NCBI GenBank assembly: GCA_018881555.1
Contig: JACAXG010000329.1
Span: 62,001 to 126,000, forward strand
From: Amblyornis subalaris
Taxonomy: Eukaryota > Chordata > Aves > Passeriformes > Ptilonorhynchidae
Direction: 5' to 3'
DNA length: 64,000 nt
Shown piece by piece: positions 21,061 to 33,889 of the stretch. The translations under genes and the position numbers were made by a program. Position 1 is the first letter of the stretch; the number at the start of each line of letters is the position of its first letter. A model generated the notes under the pieces. That model worked only from the letters and a program-made list of their open reading frames with translations. It did no database searches and was not told the DNA's origin.

Positions 21061-22434
21061 TCCAGTTACCTCTAAATATATCCCCTTGAAACTTTTGATA
21101 TAAGGTTAAGGAAGAAGCAAAAGGCCTGTAGAAAACTTGTTTGGTGCCACAAAATATGTATTTATTGATGATAATCTGGCATTGACACAAAAATAGTCAA
21201 CAACACTTGGGTTCTGAGACTGATGTTAACACTTGCAGCATCCTCTTCACTGGCATATTTTGCCAAATTCATTCTTCAGATAACCTTTTCCAACAAACTC
21301 TCTTGTTCCCTCATTTTCTTTGCTCTTATAATATCTAAGCAATTTTCTGTCCTAAATGGGTCTGTTAAGACATGCTTATTATTAAGAATGGCCAATGTGT
21401 CCCTGTTTAAGATACTGTAAAAACTGAAAGTCACTCATAACACTGTTAAACTGTAATCAAAGACTGAAAATATCTATGTAGAATGCCTTATCAGGCTAAC
21501 TTCTTTTTGAAAAATGTCAGCCAAAGACACTGAACTGTTGAGACAAAAGAAAACATATTTCTTCATCCACATTGCACTTCATGACATTTTTCCTGACTTT
21601 ATAGCTCAAATATATTAAGCAGAGGATTATGTTTGTTTTACCCTATTTATATGTTAATTGCTCCAAAGACCAATGGATGTGGTATCTCCTTGCAGCTGTT
21701 GCTTCTGCTATTAATTATATGAACTCTGATTTCTAGTACCTAATCTATTAACAAAGAGTCTTCTATTCCATACACAGGGCCTAGGATATATGGTTGAAGG
21801 AAGTTATCCTATTAAAACAGAGAAAGGAGCAAGTACTAAACCTATTGTGGGAATGGAAAATGTTCTATGACTATTAACATGGATATTCTTTCATTCTCCT
21901 TTTATGGTCATGTGCTAGCCTGATTCTAACACAACCCTCAAGACCTCCTAAGAGATCATTTGCTCATGAAAATAGCAACTAGGCCCAGTCAGTGAGGAGG
22001 AAAGGAAAATATGAGTTATCTGATTCAGAAGAGTGAAACTGTGATCCAGTGAGCAGGAAAGGGTTCTGGTCTTAGATAAAGAGCTGGTGGAAGTGACTGG
22101 AAAGGCAAGAGCCAAGAACCAGTGGGTGGAAAGAAGGAAGTATGGTGGCAGACATAGAAATCTAACAGAGTCAAAATGCATGGTTGTCTGGGAAAAAGAA
22201 CTTTAAAAAACAAAACAAAACAAAAATAAAAATACTGACTGGATAAACAGCCCAGAAAAGTTGTCTCCATACAGGAGATGATGCCTATATGATTTTCCTG
22301 ATATAACTCCTAACGATTTCATTTGCAGATAGCACCTTAAAAGGATATGGAAGGAGGAGCTGGCTGACATAACATAGCTTGTAGTCCTATTTCATCCATC
22401 AGTAAGCTGTATTTTAGTATGGCTGATAATTTAC
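21061..22434. other. RFX3 intron 2, unique sequence
   Basis: No coding, RNA or repeat signature was found. The short frames are not protein-like. Confidence 0.5.
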
Positions 22435-22540
22435 CATAGAAAAATTTAGGTTGTAAGGGACTTCCAGAGGTGATCTAGTCCAACCCTCTGCTCAAAGCAA
22501 GTCTAATTAGATCAGGTTGCTCAGGGACCTGCCCCATAAA
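22435..22540 (-). mobile_element. CR1 3' end fragment
   Basis: 'catagaaaaatttaggttgt', 'gtgatctagtccaaccctct' and 'ggttgctcagggacctg' are the reversed 3' end of an older CR1 subfamily. Confidence 0.75.
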
Positions 22541-22584
22541 GTCATATACAGCTCCAAGGATAGAGGTCATGTACACCTCCAAGG

Positions 22585-23645
22585 ATAGGGGAGGTTCCTG
22601 AGGACTGGAAGAAAGCAAATGACACTTCAATTTTCAAAAAGGGCAAGAAGGAGGATCTGGGGAAATACAGGCTGGTCAGCCTCACCTCTATTCCTGTGAA
22701 GGTGATGGAAAAAGTAATCCTGGAAGCCATTACCTGGCACACAAAGGACACAGGCTGATTTGGAGTAGTCACCATGGATTTACAAAAGGAAAATTATGCT
22801 TGGCCAACCTGCCAGCCTTCTACAATGAGTCAACTAGCTTGGTGGATGAGGGGAGAGCAGCAGATGCTCTTTATTTTGACTTTAGCAAGGCTTTCGACGC
22901 TGCCTCATATAACATCCTCGTAGACAAGCTGACAAAGTGCAGGTTAGATAAGTGGACAGTGAGGTGGACTGAAAACTGGCTGAACTGCCAGGCTCAGACA
23001 GTTGTGATCAGAAGCATAAAGCCTAGCTGGAGGTCAACATCTAGTGGTGTCCCCCTGGGCTGATCCTCGGGCCAATACTGTTTAACAACTTCATTAATGA
23101 CCTGGACAATGTGACAGAAAGCACCCGCAGCAGGTTTTCATATGGTACAGAATTGGGAGGAGCATTTGATAGACTGGATGGCTGCTGTGCCTTCAGAAGT
23201 ACCTCGACAGACTGGAGAAATGGGCAGACAGGAACCTCATGCAGTCCATTAAAAGGAAATGCCAAGTCCTGCCCCTGGGTAGGAATAACACGATGCACCA
23301 GTACAAGCTAGGGGCCGACTGGCTGGAAAGCAGCTTTGCAGAGAAGGACATGGGGGTCCTGATGGGAAAACAAGCTGAATGTGAGCCAGTGATGTGCCCT
23401 TGCAGCAAAAGAGGCCAATAGTATCCTGAGCTGCATTAGGAACAGTGTTGACAGGAGGCTGAGGGAGGTAAACCTTTCTCTGTACTCAGCACTGGAGAGA
23501 CCCCACCTGTAGTACTGTGTCCAGTTATGGTCTCCCCAGTACAAGAAAGACATGGAAATACTGTAGCAAGTTCAGTGAAGAGCCACTGCAGTGATGAAGG
23601 GATTGGAGCATCTCTTATAGGAGCAGGTGGTGAGAGAGCTGGGAT
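22585..23645 (+). mobile_element. CR1 LINE, RT and 3' domain, split by later insertions
   Basis: It runs from 'gaggttcctgaggactggaa' through the RT (DFSKAFDAASYNILVDKL near 22880) to 'gatgaagggattggagcatc' and 'gagagagctggga'. It stops in mid-element where minus-strand CR1 sequence begins and resumes near 24869 ('attgtttagtctgg'). Confidence 0.85.
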
Positions 23646-23795
23646 AGAATCATAAAATAAGACCACTGAGGCTGGAAAAGGCCTTTAAGATTATCCACTC
23701 CAAGCATTAACCTAATACTGTTACGTCTAGCAGTAAACCATGTCCCTAAGTGCCTTGTCTATATGTCTTGCCAAATGCCTTCAGGGATGTTGACT
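23646..23795 (-). mobile_element. CR1 3' end fragment inserted in CR1
   Basis: 'tagaatcataaaataagacc', 'gcctttaagattatccactc' and 'gtaaaccatgtccctaagtg' belong to a different CR1 subfamily from its neighbours. Confidence 0.75.
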
Positions 23796-23796
23796 C

Positions 23797-24868
23797 AGGA
23801 TCACAGAATCACAGAATGGGTAAGGTTGGAAGGGACCACAGTGGGTCATCTGGTTCAACCTCCCTGCTCAAGCAGGGTCAGTCCAGAGCACATGGCACGG
23901 GATTGTGTCCAGACAGTTCTTGAATATCTCCAGGGAAGGAGACTCCACAATCTCTCTGGGCAACCTGTTCCAATGCTCAGTCACCTGCACAGTAAAGTTC
24001 TTCCTCATGTTCAGGTGGAACTTCCTGTCTTCCAGTTTCTGCCTGTTGATTCTCATCTTATTGCTTGGCACCACCAAGCAGAGCCTGGCTCCATCCTCTT
24101 GGCACCCTCCCTTCAGATACTGATAGACATTGATGGGTCCCCTCTCAGTTGTCTCTTCTCCAGGCTGAACAGGACCAGCTCCCTGAGCATTTCCTCCTGA
24201 GATGCTCCAGTCCTCTAATCATCTTTATAGACCTCCACTGAACTTGGTCCAGGAGCTCCATGTCTCTCTTCTACTGAGGAGCCCAGAAGTGGACACAGAA
24301 CTCCAGCTGAGGCCTCACCAGGGCTGAGTAGAAGGACAGGATCACCTCCCTCGACATGCTGGCAATGCTCTTCCCAATGCACCCCAGGATACCATTGGCC
24401 TTCTCAGCCACAAGGGCACTGCAGGTTCATGGACAGCTTGTTGTCCACCAGGACCCCCAGGTCCTTCTCCACAGAGCTGCTTTCCAGCAGGTCACCCTCA
24501 GCCTGTACTGGTACCTAGAGTTATTCTTCCCCAGGTGCAGGACTCTGCACTGGCCTTTGTTGAATTTTGGACTCTGCCCATCTCTCCAGCCTGTCGAGGT
24601 ACTTCTGAATTGCTGCACATCTCTCTGGAGTATTGGCCACTCCTCCCAGCTTTGTGTTGTCAGTGAATTTGCTGAGGAGACATCTACCTGATCATCCAAG
24701 TCATTGATGAATAAGTTAAACAATACTGGATCCAGTATTGAACCTTGGGGGACCCCTAGTGACAGGCCTCCAACTACATCCTGTGCCACTGATCACAACC
24801 CTCTGGGATCTGCGGTTCAGACAGTTGTCAATCCACCTCACTGTCCACCCATCCAGTCCACACTTTCT
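23797..24868 (-). mobile_element. CR1 LINE, younger subfamily, inserted in CR1
   Basis: It has a complete 3' end (ggatcacagaatcacagaat) and continues through 'atctccagggaaggagactc' to the RT-domain stretch 'catgtctctcttctactgag ... ccatccagtcc'. A block of about 200 bp (23917-24118) is almost identical to 47412-47617. The minus-strand frames 23868-24077 and 24427-24789 are ORF2 remnants. Confidence 0.88.
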
Positions 24869-24952
24869 GAATTGTTTAGGATTGTTTAGTCTGGAAAACA
24901 GAAGGCTCAGGAGGGATCTTATCTGTGTCTAAATACACTGTGCATTGAAGAT
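24869..24952 (+). mobile_element. CR1 LINE, resumed part
   Basis: 'gattgtttagtctggaaaac' and 'aggagggatcttatctg' continue the copy broken near 23645, up to the LTR boundary at 24952. Confidence 0.75.
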
Positions 24953-25548
24953 TGTTGTGGTCTAACCCCAACCAGCAACCAAGCCCCATGCAGCCACTTG
25001 CTCACTCCCCCACCAGCAGGATCGGGGAGAGAATCAGAAGGGTAAAAGCTGGAGAACTCATGGGTTGAGATAAAGACAGTTTAATAGGTAAAGCAAAAGC
25101 CTCACACACAAGCAAAGCAAAACAAGGAATTAAGTCACCACTTCCCATGGCCAGGCAGGTGTTCAGCCATCTCTAGGAGAGCAGGGCCCCATCATGCATA
25201 ACGGTGACTTGGGAAGACAAACACCATCACTCCAAATGTCCCCTCCTTTCCTCCTTCTTCCTCCCACTTTATATACTGAGCATGATGTCATGTGGTCTGG
25301 AATATCCCTTTGGTCAGTTTGGGTCACCTGTCCTGGATGTGTCTCCTCCCAGCTTCTCATGCACCTCCAGCCTCTTCACCGGTTTGGCAGTATGAAAAGT
25401 AGAAAAGGCCTTGGCTCTGTGTAGCCCTGCTCAGTAATAACAAAAATATCTCTGTATTATCAACCCTATGTTCAGCAGAAATCCAAAACATAGCCCTGTA
25501 CCAGCCAGTGGGAAGAAAATTAACTCTACCCTAGCCGAAGCCAGCACA
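24953..25548 (-). mobile_element. Solo LTR, family A, with AAGAT duplication
   Basis: TGTTGTGGTCTAACCCC...AAGCCAGCACA, 596 bp, is bounded by AAGAT at 24948-24952 and 25549-25553. On the minus strand it shows TGATGTCA-like CREB/ATF half-sites (TGACATCAT) just upstream of TATATAAAG, and ATTAAACTGTC as the poly-A region, so sense is minus. Confidence 0.95.
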
Positions 25549-25860
25549 AAGATGGAGCCAAAGTCTTCTCAGGTGTGCTCAGTGAAATGCACACAAACTG
25601 AAATACAAGGACTTCAGTTCAAACATAAGAAAAATCTTTTTAACTCTAAGGGTGGTCAAACACTGGGCCAGGTTGCCCAGAGAGGTTGTGGAGTCTCCAT
25701 TGTTGTACATATCCAAAACCTGGCTGGACAATGTCCCGAGCTACTTGCTCTGGTTGATCCTGCTTTGAGCATGGGCTGGGAAGGGGTTTGGACTAGATAA
25801 GCTCAAGAGATCTCTTTCAACCTCAATTACTCTACTATTCTATGGTTCTGTGATTACACT
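25549..25860 (+). mobile_element. CR1 LINE, 3' end, resumed after LTR
   Basis: 'agatggagccaaagtcttct', 'aaacactgggccaggttgcc' and 'atctctttcaacctcaatta' with an ATTCTATGGTTCTGTGATT tail. This is the 3' end of the copy that starts at 22585. Confidence 0.85.
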
Positions 25861-26148
25861 TGAAGTCACCATGGCAGAAGGTGTCATTTATGCAGGATTG
25901 AAAATAGCTACAAGGGTAGCTGAGGCTCTACATCTTAAAATATTAATCCAACTTCATAAAGTGATTATTCTTTGTTCCACAGAAAGGAGTATAAAACTTG
26001 ATATTTACAAGAATTATACTGGATTGTAAATAGGAAATTTCTTTTTAATATTTAACACAACATACAAAACATACAATAAATTATTTAGGAAGGAATTTAA
26101 ACTACAGGCACTGTTGCTCTCGGACACCAAATAAACACAAGAGACAGC

Positions 26149-26690
26149 TGTTAGGGTTCCAGCTACCGGGGCAGAAGTTAAGGAAGTTAAGGGAAAAAGA
26201 AAAGAGGGAGCGGCTTCTGCTCTTGGTCTTTATTTATATGTTTTCAGAAACCACCGTGGATTGGAGGATGGGAACACTACTTCTTGTTGTCCATTGGTTA
26301 ACAGAATTGTTTATTATATAGGTTAGGAATTTATAAACAACAGGTCGGTTAATAATAACAATAGCTATATTTATACAAAAGTGCTTGAGAAACTATTTGT
26401 TGAATTAAAAACACTGTACAACTGAAGAACTGCAAAATGCAGGGCTACACAGGCACCACTTCCTGGAAGATCAAACTGAACTTTGCAACTGATAAGATGT
26501 TAAACCAGGGGGGATCCCAGACATCAAACTGGGATGGATGCAGGAATTGATAAAACTATACAAACTGATGAAGGGAATTACAGGGGAAAGAGGAAGCAGG
26601 GAGAGACAAAGAGGGGGGATAGACAGAAAGGGGGATAAAAGTTGCCAGTCACAGGTAAAATGGGACCAATCAGTATGCTTGCCTGGCTGA
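26149..26690 (-). mobile_element. LTR-like element, family F
   Basis: It starts TGTTAGGGTTCCAGC. A minus-strand AATAAAGACC (near 26228) and purine-rich U3-like sequence (26575-26640) suggest an LTR read on the minus strand. The right end and any TSD could not be fixed. Confidence 0.45.
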
Positions 26691-26791
26691 GCCCTACACC
26701 TGATGACTGCAGTCTGTCCTATTTTCTCATATTTTCTTTTAAAATATTAACTACCGCCCTGCTTAATCTCATACTCTGTCCCTTGTGTATG

Positions 26792-27404
26792 TGTTGTGGC
26801 TTAACCCCAACTGGCAACTAAATACCACACTCAGCTGCTCGCTCACTTCTCCACCCCCCCCCCGCCCCACCCCGATGTGATGGGAAGGACAATCAGGAAA
26901 GAAAAGAAAATTAAACTTGTGGGTTGAGATAAGAACAGTATAATAATTGAAACAAAGTAAAATATAATAATGATGGTAATATGGTAATACTAATACTACT
27001 GCTAATAATTGTAATAAAAGTGAGAGGGAGAGAGGAAGGTAAAACCCAAGAAAAAGATGTGATGCACAATACAAATGCTCACCATCCACTGACTGAGCAG
27101 CAATTGGCCCCTTCTGGCTAACTGCCCCCAGTTTATTCACTGAGCATGATGTTCTATGGTACAGAATATCCCTTTGGCCAGTTTCAGGTCAGCTGTCCAG
27201 AGTATGCTCCCTCCCAGCTTCTTGTGCAGGTCCTGCCTGGCAGAGCATGAGACACTGAAAAGCCCTTGACTCAGGGCAAGCACTGCTCAGCAACAACCAA
27301 AACATCAGTGTGTTATCAGCATTATTCCCATACTGAATCCAAAACACAGCACTGTACCAGCTACTGAGAAGAAAATTAATTCTATCCTAGCTGAAACCAG
27401 GACA
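26792..27404 (-). mobile_element. Solo LTR, family A, with GTATG duplication
   Basis: TGTTGTGGCTTAACCCC...AAACCAGGACA, 613 bp, with GTATG at 26787-26791 and 27405-27409. It has the family landmark 'agaatatccctttggccagt'. A GC-rich stretch of about 170 bp without recognised identity follows to 27580. Confidence 0.95.
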
Positions 27405-27579
27405 GTATGTGTGCTGCAAAGAACAGGTGCCAGCTGCTGGTGAGACCCGTGTGTGTATGAGTGAAATTTGGTGCCCAGCTACTGGAGTCAGACTGGGAGG
27501 TGTAGGTACCCTGGGGCCTGTGGTCTCAGGTACAGGAGTGAGTGATGGTTCTACCATCAGTAATTGGACGGGCCATAGC

Positions 27580-29830
27580 TCTCTGAATCATCATCATATG
27601 GTTTGGGTTGAAAGGGACCTTTAAAGGTCCAACCTCGCTGTCATGGACAGGGAACCCCTTTAGGATCAGGTTGTTCCTAATGCCCCCCAAGATGCGGTTT
27701 GCCTTCTTGGCTGCCAGGGCTCACTGCTGACTCATATTGAGCCTCCTGTCAACCAGCACCCCCAGATCCCTTTCTGCAAGGCTGCTTTCCAGCCACTCCT
27801 CTCCCAATCTATAGTTGTGCCTGGCATTACTCTGTCACAGGTGCAGAATCTGACATTTGGACTTGTTAATTTTCATGCCATTGATGATTGCTCCAATCTA
27901 TCTAGATCCCTCTACAAGGCCTCTTGTCCCTTGAGAGAGTCAGCAATTCCCCCCAGTTTGGTATTGTCAGCAAACTTGCTAATGGTGCATTCAACTCCTA
28001 CACCCAGATCATTCATAAAGATATTGAACAGAACTGGCCCTTAAATTAAACCCTGAGGAACACTGCTAGTGACCAGTTGCCAGCCAGACGTAGCCCCATT
28101 CACTACAACCCTTTAAGCCCTGCCATCCAGGCAGTTTTTCATCCAGTGCACCATGAACATGCTCGTCTCACAGTTGGACAGCTTGTCCAGAAGGATGCTG
28201 TGAGGGACAGTATCAAATGCCTTACTAAAATCCAGAAAAACTACATCCATCGCCTTCCTTTCATTCACTAGGTGGGTGAGCTTATTATAGAAGGATATCA
28301 AATTAGTTAAACAGGACTTTCCCTTTGCGACCTCTTGTTGATTGTGCCTGATGATTTCATTGTTCTTTAAATGTCTTTCAGTAGCACCCAGTATGATCTT
28401 CTCCATAATTTTTCCAGGTATTGAGGTTAGACTAACAGGTCTGTATTTCCCTGGGTCTTCCCTCACACCTTTCTTGTAACTAGGAATAGCATTGGCCATC
28501 TTCCAGTCAGCAGGGACCTCCTCAGACTCCCAAAACCTTTGGTAGATGATCAAGATGGGTCCTGCTGTAACATCCTCTAGCTCCTTCAGAACTCTGGGAT
28601 GAATCCCATTAGGCCCCATTGATTTGTGAACATTCAGCTGATACAACTGGTCCTTTACAATTTCAGTGTTCACAAATGGAAAACCACTGTTCCCTCAGTC
28701 ATGGTCCTCCAACTCAGAGGACTGGGCAGCCCAAGGTCTATCAGTATCATTAAAGACTGAGGCAAAAAAAGAATTTAATGCCTCTGTTTTTTCTTCATCC
28801 CTAGTAGTCAGGTGACCATAGTCAACAAGTATTGGTCCAATGTTTTCTTTAGAAATGCTCTTGCTATTAATGTACTTAAAAAAGTCTTTCTTGTTATCTA
28901 ACACAACCCTGGCCAGTTTCAACTCTAGTTGAGCTTCGCTTTTTGTGTCTTCTCCCTGCATATATGAACCACAGCTCTGTAATCTTCCTGCACAGATTCT
29001 ACAATTTCTTTTTCCTCTTGAGCTCCATGAGGAGTTCCCTGTTCAGCCGATTTGGTTTCTGCCCCACTTGCTTGACTTTTGACACAGTGGAATTGCCTGC
29101 TCCTGTGCTTCTGAAAGGTGGTTCTTAAAGACTGACCAGCACTTGTGGGCCCCTAAGCCCACAAAAGCAGATTCCCAGGGTAATCTTCTAAATAGCTCCC
29201 TGAATAGCTTAAAGATTGCTCTCTTGAAATCCAGGGTAGCAACTCCGCTGATCTTTTTTCCCATTACACTGAAAATTTTTAACTCAACCATTTCATGGTC
29301 ACTGTGGCCAAGACAGCCACCAACCATCACATCTCCCACAAGTCCTTCTCTAGTCACAAAAAAAGTCTAGGAGGGCATCTTTCCTAGTTGGCTCACACAG
29401 TATTTGTGACAAGAAGTTCTCTCCCATAAACTTCAAGACTTCCCAAGACCTGCTCATCACAGAAGGATGATATTCCCAATTGATGTCTGGGAAGTTGGAA
29501 TTTCTCATAAGGACAAGGGCTACTGATCCAGAGATTTCTCCTTATTGCCTATAGAATAACTCATCACTGCTTACATCCTGGCTGGGTGATCAGTAATAAA
29601 CACCCACCATAATATCTCCTTTGTTTTCCATCCCCTTAAGCCTCACTCAGAGCCTCTCCAGCACATCACCACAAACTGTAGGGGCTGTACAGTCAAACCT
29701 CTCCCTTACATATAGTACCAGATCTCCATCTCACCTGCCCTGCCTATCCCTCCTAAACAGCCTGTAGCCCTCCATCCCAGCACTCCAATTGTGGGACTCA
29801 TTCCACCTAGAGAATATAGCACTACCTGCT
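27580..29830 (-). mobile_element. Long CR1 LINE (RT plus endonuclease regions)
   Basis: Read on the minus strand it keeps a long RT frame (28113-28673) with INVHKSMGPNGIHPRVLKEL-like start, KGKSCLTNL and [14 protein letters not shown]. Upstream are the linker frame (28695-28961) and an endonuclease part (29043-29357) with SDHEMVELK. 29370-29830 holds the earlier endonuclease text, heavily mutated. At the 3' side (27600-27660) a short 3' end is joined directly to internal sequence, a small deletion. This is an older subfamily than most copies here. Confidence 0.85.
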
Positions 29831-30750
29831 ACATCACTTAGACATACACAAGTCTATGGGACTGGATGGGATCCACCCAAGGTGGAATGTTTTGGAGCAG
29901 ATCACCCCTACAAAGAGGGGTCTGGACAGGCTGGATTGATGGACTGAGGTGAATTGTATGAGGTTCAACAAGGCCAAGTGTCAGGTCCTGCACTTGGGTC
30001 ACAACAACCCCATGCAATGCTACAGGTTTGGGAAAGAGTGACTGGAAAGCTGCCTGGTAGAAAAGGACCTGGAGATGTTGGTCAACTGCCAGCTGAACAT
30101 GAGCCATCAGTGTGCCCAGATGGCCAAGAAGGCCAATGGCATCCTGGCCTGTATCAGAAATAGTGTGGCCCAGAGGACCAGGGAAGTAATTGTCCCTCTG
30201 TACTCGGCACTGGAAAGGCCATATCTCAAATACTGTGTTCAGTTTTGGGCCCCTCACTACAGGAAGGACATCGAGATGTTGGAGCATGTCCACAGAAGGA
30301 CAACAAAGCTAGTGAAGAGTCTAAGGCATTAGTCCTATGAGGACCAGCTGAGGGAGCTGGGGTTGTTTAGTCTGGAGAAAAGGAGGCTCAGGGAAGACAT
30401 TATGGATCTCTAACTACCTGAAAGGAGGTTGTGGTGAGGTGGGGGTTGGCCTCTTTGCCCAGGCAACTAGTGACAGTACAAGGGGAAATGGCCTCAGGTT
30501 GCACCAGGGGAGGTTCAAGTTGGATATTAAGAAAAATTTATTCACTGAAGGAGTGGTTAAGCATTGGAAAAGGCTCCCCAGGGAAATGGCAGATTCACCA
30601 TCTCTGGAAGTGTTCAAAAAATGAGTGAACATGGACTTTACAATATGGTTTAGGGGGCATGGTGGTATTAGGTCAAAGGTTGGACTTGGTGATCTTGGAG
30701 GTCTTTTCCAACTTTAATGATTCTATTATTCTGCGATTCTATGACTGCCA
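29831..30750 (+). mobile_element. CR1 LINE with RT internal deletion
   Basis: It opens with the pre-RT text 'gtctatgggactggatggga' and jumps at about 29897 to the 3' domain ('ggtctggacaggctggattg'). It then runs to a normal 3' end (tcttttccaactttaatgat...). The frames 30075-30332 and 30439-30624 are ORF2 C-terminal remnants. Confidence 0.85.
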
Positions 30751-33740
30751 GGTCATGTTCATCTTCTCATCAGCCAACACCCCCAAGTCCTTCTCTGCAG
30801 GGCTGCTCTCGATCCATTCTTCACCCAGCCTGTATATTTGCATGGTATTCCCCTGCACAGGTGCAGGACCCTGCATGTGGCCTTGTTGAAATTCATGAGG
30901 TTTGCACAGACCCACCTCTCTAGTCTGTCAAGATTGCTCTTGATGGCATCCCTTCCCTCCAGCTTGTAAATGGCACCATTCAGCTTGGTGTCATCTGCAA
31001 ATCTGCTGAGGCTGCACTCAGTCCCATTTTCTATGTCATTAATGAAGATATTAAATAACACTGGTCCCAGTATGGACCCCTGAGGGATACTATTTGTCAC
31101 TGATCTTCATGTGAACATTGATCTGTTGACCACTACCCTCTGGATGAGACCATCCAACCAATTCCTTATCCACCAAACAGTCCACCCATTGAATCCATCT
31201 CTCTCCAATTTAGAGAGAAGGATGTTGTAGGAGACTGTCTCAAAGGCTTTACAGAAGTCCAAATAAATTACATCTGTAGCCCTTCCCTTGTCCACTGATG
31301 GAGTCACTCCATCATAGAAGGCCACTAGGTTGGTCAGGCAGGACTTGCCCTTGGTAAAGCCATGCTGGCTGTCCTGAATCACCTCCCTGTCCTCCGTGTG
31401 CCTTAGCACAGCTTCTGGAAGTATCTCTTCCAGGATCTTCCCTGGCACAGAGGTGAGGCTGACAGGCTGGTAGTTCCCAGGGTCCTCCTTTCTACCCTTT
31501 TTTTAAATGGGTGCAATGTTTCCCTGTTTCCAGTCACCTGGGACTTCACCTGACCTCCATTTCTTTTCAAATATCACGGAGAATGGCTTGGCAGCTATAT
31601 CAGCCAATTCCCTCATCTCATCAAGTCCCATAGACTCATGTCTGTTCAGTTTCTTCAAGTGGTCACAAACATGATCAGTGGGATGGACTTTGCTCCCCCA
31701 GTCCCTGTCTTGCAGTCCATCCACTCAAGATGTGTGGGAGAGAGGTTGCCATTGAAGACTGTGGCAAAAAATTTGTTGAGTACCTCAGCCTTCTCCTTGT
31801 CTGTTGTCACCTATCTGCCAGCTTTGCTTATTGGGGGGGGGGGGTGTACACCTTCTTTGACCTTCCTTTTCTGGCTGACATACCTGAAGAATCCTTTCTT
31901 CTTGTTCTCTGGTAATTTTCAATTCTAGCTGAGCTTTAGCCTTCCTGACTGCATCTCTGCATGCCCTAGCAAGGTTCTTATAGTCCTCAATGGCTATTTG
32001 GCTGTCTTTCCATAGCTGGTATGTTTCTTTTTTGCTTTTAAGCACACCCATAAACTCATTGTTAAGCCAGGGTGGCATCTTGTTCTGCCTTCCTTTCCCT
32101 TTATAGGGGATGGACTGTTCTTGTGCTTCCAGGAGACTGTTCTTCAGTAACTCCCAGGACTCACAAACTCCTTTTCCCTTCGTGGATGATTTCCATTGAA
32201 TGCCTCACACCTGGGTTCTGAGCATCTTCAAGTTGGCTCTTCTAAAATCCAGGATCTTTGTCCTACTACTGGTCTTCAGTGTGCTTGGCAGGATATTAAA
32301 CTCCACAATGTTGTGATTGCTGTATCCAAGCTACCATTGGTAGTTACTTTGTCAAGTAAGTCTTCTCAGTTTGAGAGCAGGAAATCCAGTGATGAACTGC
32401 TCCTAGTTGGCATGTCTAGCATCTGTAGCAGGAAGCAGTCCTCGATACATTCTGAGAACCTGATGGTTGACTTGTGCCCTGCTGTGTTGTTTTCCCAACA
32501 AATGTCCAGGTAATTGAAGCCACCCATGAGGACCAGGTTCTGTCAGCCTAAGAATTCCTTGAGCAGCCAAAGTAAGATTTCATTAGTCTCATCATGCTGC
32601 TTGGGAGGTCAGTAACAAATACCTACCATAAGATCTCCCTTGGTGGCAATCCCCCCAATCTTGATCCAAAGTTATTAAATGATAGAACTTTTGTGGTTTT
32701 CATAGCTCACCTTCATAAATTCAAATTTATCTTTTACATGAAGTGCAGCTCCACCTTCTCTTTTTCTCTTCCAATCTTTTCAAAAGAATTTGTAGCCATC
32801 CATTGTGGTTTGCCAGTTATGTGTTTTCCCCCCAAGCTTCTTTGATTACTATGACATCATAACTGTCATACATGCACTTGAGGTGGCTGGATTTGGGGTT
32901 TTTGCCTTTGGAGAGGGTTGGGGAGCATTCCTCACTACTCCGGTAGGTATGCTCATCCACCCTGTTGCTCGTGGATATACAGGTGTCACAGCTTTGGACC
33001 CCACCCCCCCAAGTTTATTAGTTTAAAGCGCGATTCACTAAGTCAGTCAATATGCTGGTGAAGATTCTCCTGCCTCTTCTAGATTAGTAGATTCCAACTC
33101 TTCCCAATAGGCTGTATTCACTGAAGAACATCCTGTGACCATAGAAACCAAAGCCCTGGGGACAACATCATCCATGAAACCAAGTATTGATCTGCATGAT
33201 GCATTGACTTCTGCCTGCACCCCTATCCCTGACCAGCAAGACAAAGGAGAAGATCACTTGGACACCTGTCCCCTTCACTTGCACCCCCAGGGCTCTCAAG
33301 TCCTGCTTGATCTTGTCCAGACTATGCTTTACCATGTCATTAGTGCCCACATGGAAGAGAAGTAGTGGATAGTAGTCTGTGCTTTTTACCAGTTGTGGCA
33401 GTCTCTCTGTGACATCCTAGATCTTGGCTCCTGGCAAGCAGCAAACTTCCCTAGACTGTATATCAGGCTGGCAGATGGGTGCCTTGATGCCTCTCACCCA
33501 CTCTTAGCATTTGCCCCTTTCTTTTGCAGCTTTTAGTATGTCCTGCTGGTGCGGCTTCTCCCTGTGAATCTTGCTTATTGGTTTTGTCCACTGCTAAGAC
33601 TTCATATCTTTTGCTGGTTGGTACATACAAGGAAGGGGAGTGAAGCAATGTCCTGTTCCCATGGTTCACCAAAGACCATGGTGCCTCCTCCAAGGTGCTG
33701 TGTTTGCTGCTGCAGCTCTTTGCTAGTCCTTGGAGTTCAG
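30751..33740 (-). mobile_element. Long CR1 LINE, RT to ORF1 esterase region
   Basis: On the minus strand the order is ORF1 esterase piece (33168-33350, MGTNDM: the G-x-N-D block of SGNH hydrolases), preceded by a frame with KRYEVLAVD (33463-33693). Then come a decayed endonuclease (32080-33040), linker (31785-32078, YKNLARACRDAVRKAKAQLE) and a good RT (31107-31448 and 30759-31100; [34 protein letters not shown]). One stop separates the two RT frames. The likely 5' continuation lies beyond an LTR at 34970-36090. Confidence 0.85.
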
Positions 33741-33889
33741 TGCCATGGGGTCCTGGTATTTATTCTTGCAACACCTCAAATAGTACTCTGTTTCTTGTTC
33801 CCCTTTTTAGAGGCCCGGAGAAGTTGACTTTAGTCGTGGGGTGCATCCCCCGGCCCCCCTCCCCAGGCTGCACTATGATCCGAAAAATG

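Noticed and set aside
28113..28673. Long minus-strand RT frame as a possible functional gene
   Set aside because: It is CR1 ORF2 RT; the rest of the copy has stops and deletions, and there is no sign of domestication.
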